This document shows, one piece after another, positions 32,251 through 35,394 of a DNA stretch of 35,394 bases (position 1 is the first letter of the stretch; every line of letters begins with the position of its first letter). The position numbers were made by a program, and so were the translations under genes. Source of the DNA: Priapulus caudatus (taxonomy: Eukaryota; Priapulida; Priapulimorpha; Priapulimorphida; Priapulidae); contig NW_014577199.1 of the NCBI RefSeq assembly GCF_000485595.1, forward strand, positions 53,967 to 89,360. Direction: 5' to 3'. The notes beneath the pieces are model-generated. The model was not told where the DNA came from. It saw only the letters and a list, made by a program, of their open reading frames with translations, and did no database searches.

Positions 32251-32767
32251 GTATCAGAGCTAAATAAATTTTTAAGTGAGGTATATTACCTAAATATATA
32301 TATATATAATTATATATATACGCCAATGCATTATGTTAACACAAAAACAAATAACGTTTGCTCGTCGAAGTGTTAGTCGTTAGGCCGTTGTTTAAATGGC
32401 GCGTGTCTAGTCTAGACACACGGGTGGCATATGTGACTTATGGCGTCGGTTGCGCTGGATTAGTTACGCTCGAAAACACATCATTAAGTTTCATCAGCGT
32501 TCACTTATCCAACCGCCACGCAGAAACGACGGAAATCATGAGAAATCGTGAGCAGTTGGATAGTCTGGCATATATATATAATTATATATATATAGCTATA
32601 GCGGCTGGTTTAAACATCTATACACGACACAAGCCACACTCATGACAGTAAATATATTCATCTACTAAAACAAAAATCCGGCGTGCGCAACCCGACCGAA
32701 TTACCGTATCGCATGGTTTTCGTCGTCTCTCTTCACGGATATGACAAATAATTTCGCAATGCTTGAG
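32251..32767 (+). repeat. Duplicated segment, copy A
   Basis: It matches 33695-34171 from GTATCAGAG to CAATGCTTGAG. Most differences are one- to three-base gaps plus AT-run length changes; point substitutions are fewer. Two AT microsatellites lie inside it, the second (about 32568-32595) being much shorter in copy B. A CA-rich array precedes both copies. After copy A comes a GA tract, which copy B lacks. Confidence 0.92.
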
Positions 32768-32846
32768 AAAGAGTGAGAAAGAAGAAAGTGGAAAGAGGAG
32801 AGAGAGAAAGAGAGAGAGAGAAAGAGAAAGAGAGAGAAAGACTAGT
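32768..32846. repeat. GA-rich tract
   Basis: GAGAAAGAAG-type units follow directly at the right edge of copy A and mark where the duplication stops matching. Confidence 0.85.
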
Positions 32847-33185
32847 GATAGATAATGACTTGCATTCAGCACGCATGTCATTACGGATCCACACGCATCG
32901 TGACATGCAGCGGATTACGTCACGAAATGCGACGCGGAAGTTCCGAATGTCATAAGCGATTATATGGCGTCGCGGACATAACTAATCCACGTCATACGAT
33001 GCACAATTACGAGATTGGTTCAATCAGCGACCGTATCTATGACGTGCATCCGTTGACGTCATCCGATCCAGCCACACGGCGATACACCACAAACACACAA
33101 CGATACTGAAACTAACAGAGTGCACGAAACGCCTACTTACGGCATCACGATATCCTTATCATGCTAGATGCAACACAATAGCGAG
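32847..33185. other. Unique sequence with a CRE-type site
   Basis: TGACGTCA is at 33054-33061, about 36 bases after an ATTGG (inverted CCAAT) at 33014-33018. No gene was recognised; an 84-codon frame (32855-33109) is featureless. Confidence 0.35.
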
Positions 33186-33189
33186 CATA

Positions 33190-33248
<59 letters not shown>

Positions 33249-33567
33249 CACACACACCAACACAGCACACACAACACACACACCACACACACACACACAC
33301 ACACACCACACACACCACACACACGACACACACCACAGCGACACACACACACACACACACGGACGCACGGCACGCACACCACACACACCCACACACACCA
33401 CACCACACACACACCACACACACGGACGAGCACGCGCCCACGACCACACACACCACGGCGCGCGCGCGTATACGCCGCAACGCCACGCAGGCACGCCATG
33501 CCCGCACGCACGCACGCACGCACGCACCGCACGCACCGCGACGTCACGCCACAACACGACGCGCGCA

Positions 33568-33621
<54 letters not shown>

Positions 33622-33690
33622 ACACACACGTATACGCCCGAACGCACGCAAGCACGCGTGCCCGCACGCACACACTCACACACGGTTATA
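33190..33690. repeat. Compound CA array with internal duplication
   Basis: Pure CA runs at 33192-33247 and 33569-33629 enclose CACCACAC-type variants. A 45-base non-CA module containing GTATACGCC and GCCCGCACGCAC occurs at about 33468-33513 and again at about 33629-33674. This gives a higher-order spacing near 161 bases. The His-Thr and Cys-Val frames here are artefacts. Confidence 0.88.
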
Positions 33691-33694
33691 AAAT

Positions 33695-34171
33695 GTATCA
33701 GAGTAAATATGTTTAGTGGTATATATTAATATATATATATATATATATATACGCCAATGCATTATGTTAACCACAAACCAAATAACGTTTGCTAGTCGAA
33801 GTTTAGTCGTTAGGCGTGTTCAAATGGCATGTCTAGTCTAGACACACAGGTGGCATATGTGACTTACGGCGTCGTTGCGCTGGATAGTTACGCTCGAAGA
33901 CGACATCAAGTTTCATCAAGCGTTTATTTATCCAACCGCCACGCAGAAACGACGGAAATCATGAGAAATCGTGAGCAGTTGGATAGTCTATATATAGCTA
34001 TAGCGGCTGGTTTAAACATCTATACACGACACAGGCCACACTCATGACAGTAAATATACTCATCTACTAAAACAAGAATCCGGCGAGCGCAACCCGACCG
34101 AATTACCGTATATCGCATGGTTTCCGTCGTCTCTCTTCACGGATATGATAAAGAATTTCGCAATGCTTGAG
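33695..34171 (+). repeat. Duplicated segment, copy B
   Basis: This is the second copy of the segment at 32251-32767, about 1.44 kb downstream in the same orientation. It preserves the near-palindrome TCTAGTCTAGACACAC and the block AACGACGGAAATCATGAG, among others. Confidence 0.92.
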
Positions 34172-35302
34172 GGCGAGCTTCTTAAACTCAATTTGTAAGT
34201 ACGGTGCGTATGCTGCAGTAGCAGCGGCGATTGGGGGACGTTATTGGATGTCTTGCGAATGCGCAGAGTTTCTCCCGCAAGATGAAATTCGCACTATTAT
34301 CCTAACACGGTGGCGCAACACACAGCACAGTGTGCAATTGAATTGGATTGGTAAATGCAGTGGCACAAAATGTCAGGGAGCGAAACCCGAGCAGCACTCC
34401 GGTGGATACCTACATGTAGTGTTCGCGTACACGCATGCAAAATTAGTTCAATTTCTTTCCAAGCAATGTACGCAGTAGTTATACGAGCATCAGTAGCAGA
34501 CTTGAAGATGTTAGACGCGTATATAAGCAGTCGCAAGATTTAAATACTTTGACAGGGTGTTTTGCTAATGTTTAAAGTATTTCGGCATGTACATCGCGAA
34601 TCGCGCAATCGCGAACAGCACAATATGGACGCAACACCGAAAGGTGGCGCTGCTATTTATTATTGTGTAGTGAATGATCCTTCCCACACGAACGCATGCT
34701 ATATGTATTGAATGAAATTGATACGTGTTTGGCTGGCGTTAGTGCGCTCATGATTTCAAACGTAGGGGCCTATGCCAGAACGAACTAAAAACACTTGCAC
34801 GCTACTGGAAAGAGGAACGATATATTTTCCAGCAAAGAGAGTGGGGATAAATATTAGGACACTGAGAGAGAAGCAAAGACATGAAACAGCAGTGGAAGCA
34901 CTGGTTGACAGCATTTGCAGAAGGAATGATATATTAATCCATGGCAATGCAGCAGTAAAGTGGATGTTATCGCTTTGGTGATTATAGTTAAGCCCCTTGG
35001 GAGAGACAGCTATATCGCGCTATTTACTGATAATACTCGTTGTTGTGTGTAACGCCGGCTGTTGCAGTTTAAAACGTCATCCACCGAAGAAATTACAACA
35101 TTCATGATGTCCTGCACAAATTATGATTTAAAAGACACGCGTTTAATATGCGGTCTGAATTACACTTCATTGTGACTCGCGAAAGGAAAGACATTCCAGG
35201 CACATATAGTCGGCGAAATTACTATTAGCTTACGGAAGTTTGAAATTTGCATAGTGACACGTTCGGCAAATAAACTACGTAAATTGCCAACCGTATTGTC
35301 GT

Positions 35303-35305
<3 letters not shown>
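34172..35305. other. Unique sequence, no recognisable gene
   Basis: Frames of 103 codons (34167-34478) and 69 codons (34772-34981) are open but unrecognised. The second has balanced, protein-like composition with charged and hydrophobic residues mixed. It could be an exon or a transposon scrap, but nothing else supports it. Confidence 0.4.
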
Positions 35306-35307
<2 letters not shown>

Positions 35308-35358
<51 letters not shown>

Positions 35359-35394
35359 TTCTCTCTCTGTCTCTCTCTCTCTTTCTCTCTCTGT
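35308..35394. repeat. CT microsatellite at the window end
   Basis: A long CT run is followed by CTTTCTCTCT and CTGTCTCTCT interruptions arranged as a repeated unit of about 32 bases. It runs off the window. Confidence 0.9.

Noticed and set aside
33145-33716. Frames of 124-182 codons made of Cys-Val or His-Thr
   Set aside because: They are translations of the CA/GT array.

Overview
This window looks like nuclear DNA from an animal, probably a marine invertebrate. It contains no bacterial-style genes or operons. It does contain long di-, tri-, tetra- and hexanucleotide microsatellites, a 159-bp satellite block, short TTAGGG-type telomere motifs away from any end, foldback-like repeats, and a decayed DNA transposon whose protein belongs to a multicopy family that I recognise from many invertebrate genomes. 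I cannot name the species. No intact cellular gene, rRNA or tRNA could be supported.

Layout. 1-235: tetranucleotide array. 236-4984: unique sequence with no recognisable gene. 4985-5180: first copy of a dispersed repeat. 5274-9205: a 3.9-kb element with about 670-bp terminal inverted repeats around a broken reading frame (5924-8471). The frame has an N-terminal conserved block, a C-terminal part with an XPG/FEN-like (PIN-fold) acidic motif order, and a ten-cysteine CXC-like tail. 9206-15000: mostly unremarkable, with microsatellites and one long open stretch at 10.6-11.4 kb. 15.0-16.8 kb: a TACATA hexanucleotide array and the 159-bp satellite. 17.0-19.7 kb: several hairpins, two more copies of the dispersed repeat, and a CCAAT/CRE-type site. 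20.0-21.0 kb: compound GT/GA array with higher-order structure. 22.2-23.1 kb: trinucleotide-rich region that could encode an Asn/Gln/His-rich peptide. 23.6-24.7 kb: purine-rich strand. 26.3-26.8 kb: pyrimidine-rich strand. 27.76-29.34 kb: two adjoining foldback-like palindromic elements built from short subrepeats. 31.3 kb: two abutting perfect palindromes. 32.2-34.2 kb: a roughly 500-bp duplicated segment whose copies are separated by GA and CA arrays. 35.3 kb to the end: CT array.

The best candidate for an under-described system is the long-TIR element at 5274-9205, because its protein pairs an apparent flap-nuclease-like fold with a cysteine-rich DNA-binding-type tail instead of a familiar DDE transposase. 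This copy is dead or badly sequenced: it has three in-frame stops and about five frame changes, four of them at homopolymers. The foldback pair is the second most interesting structure.
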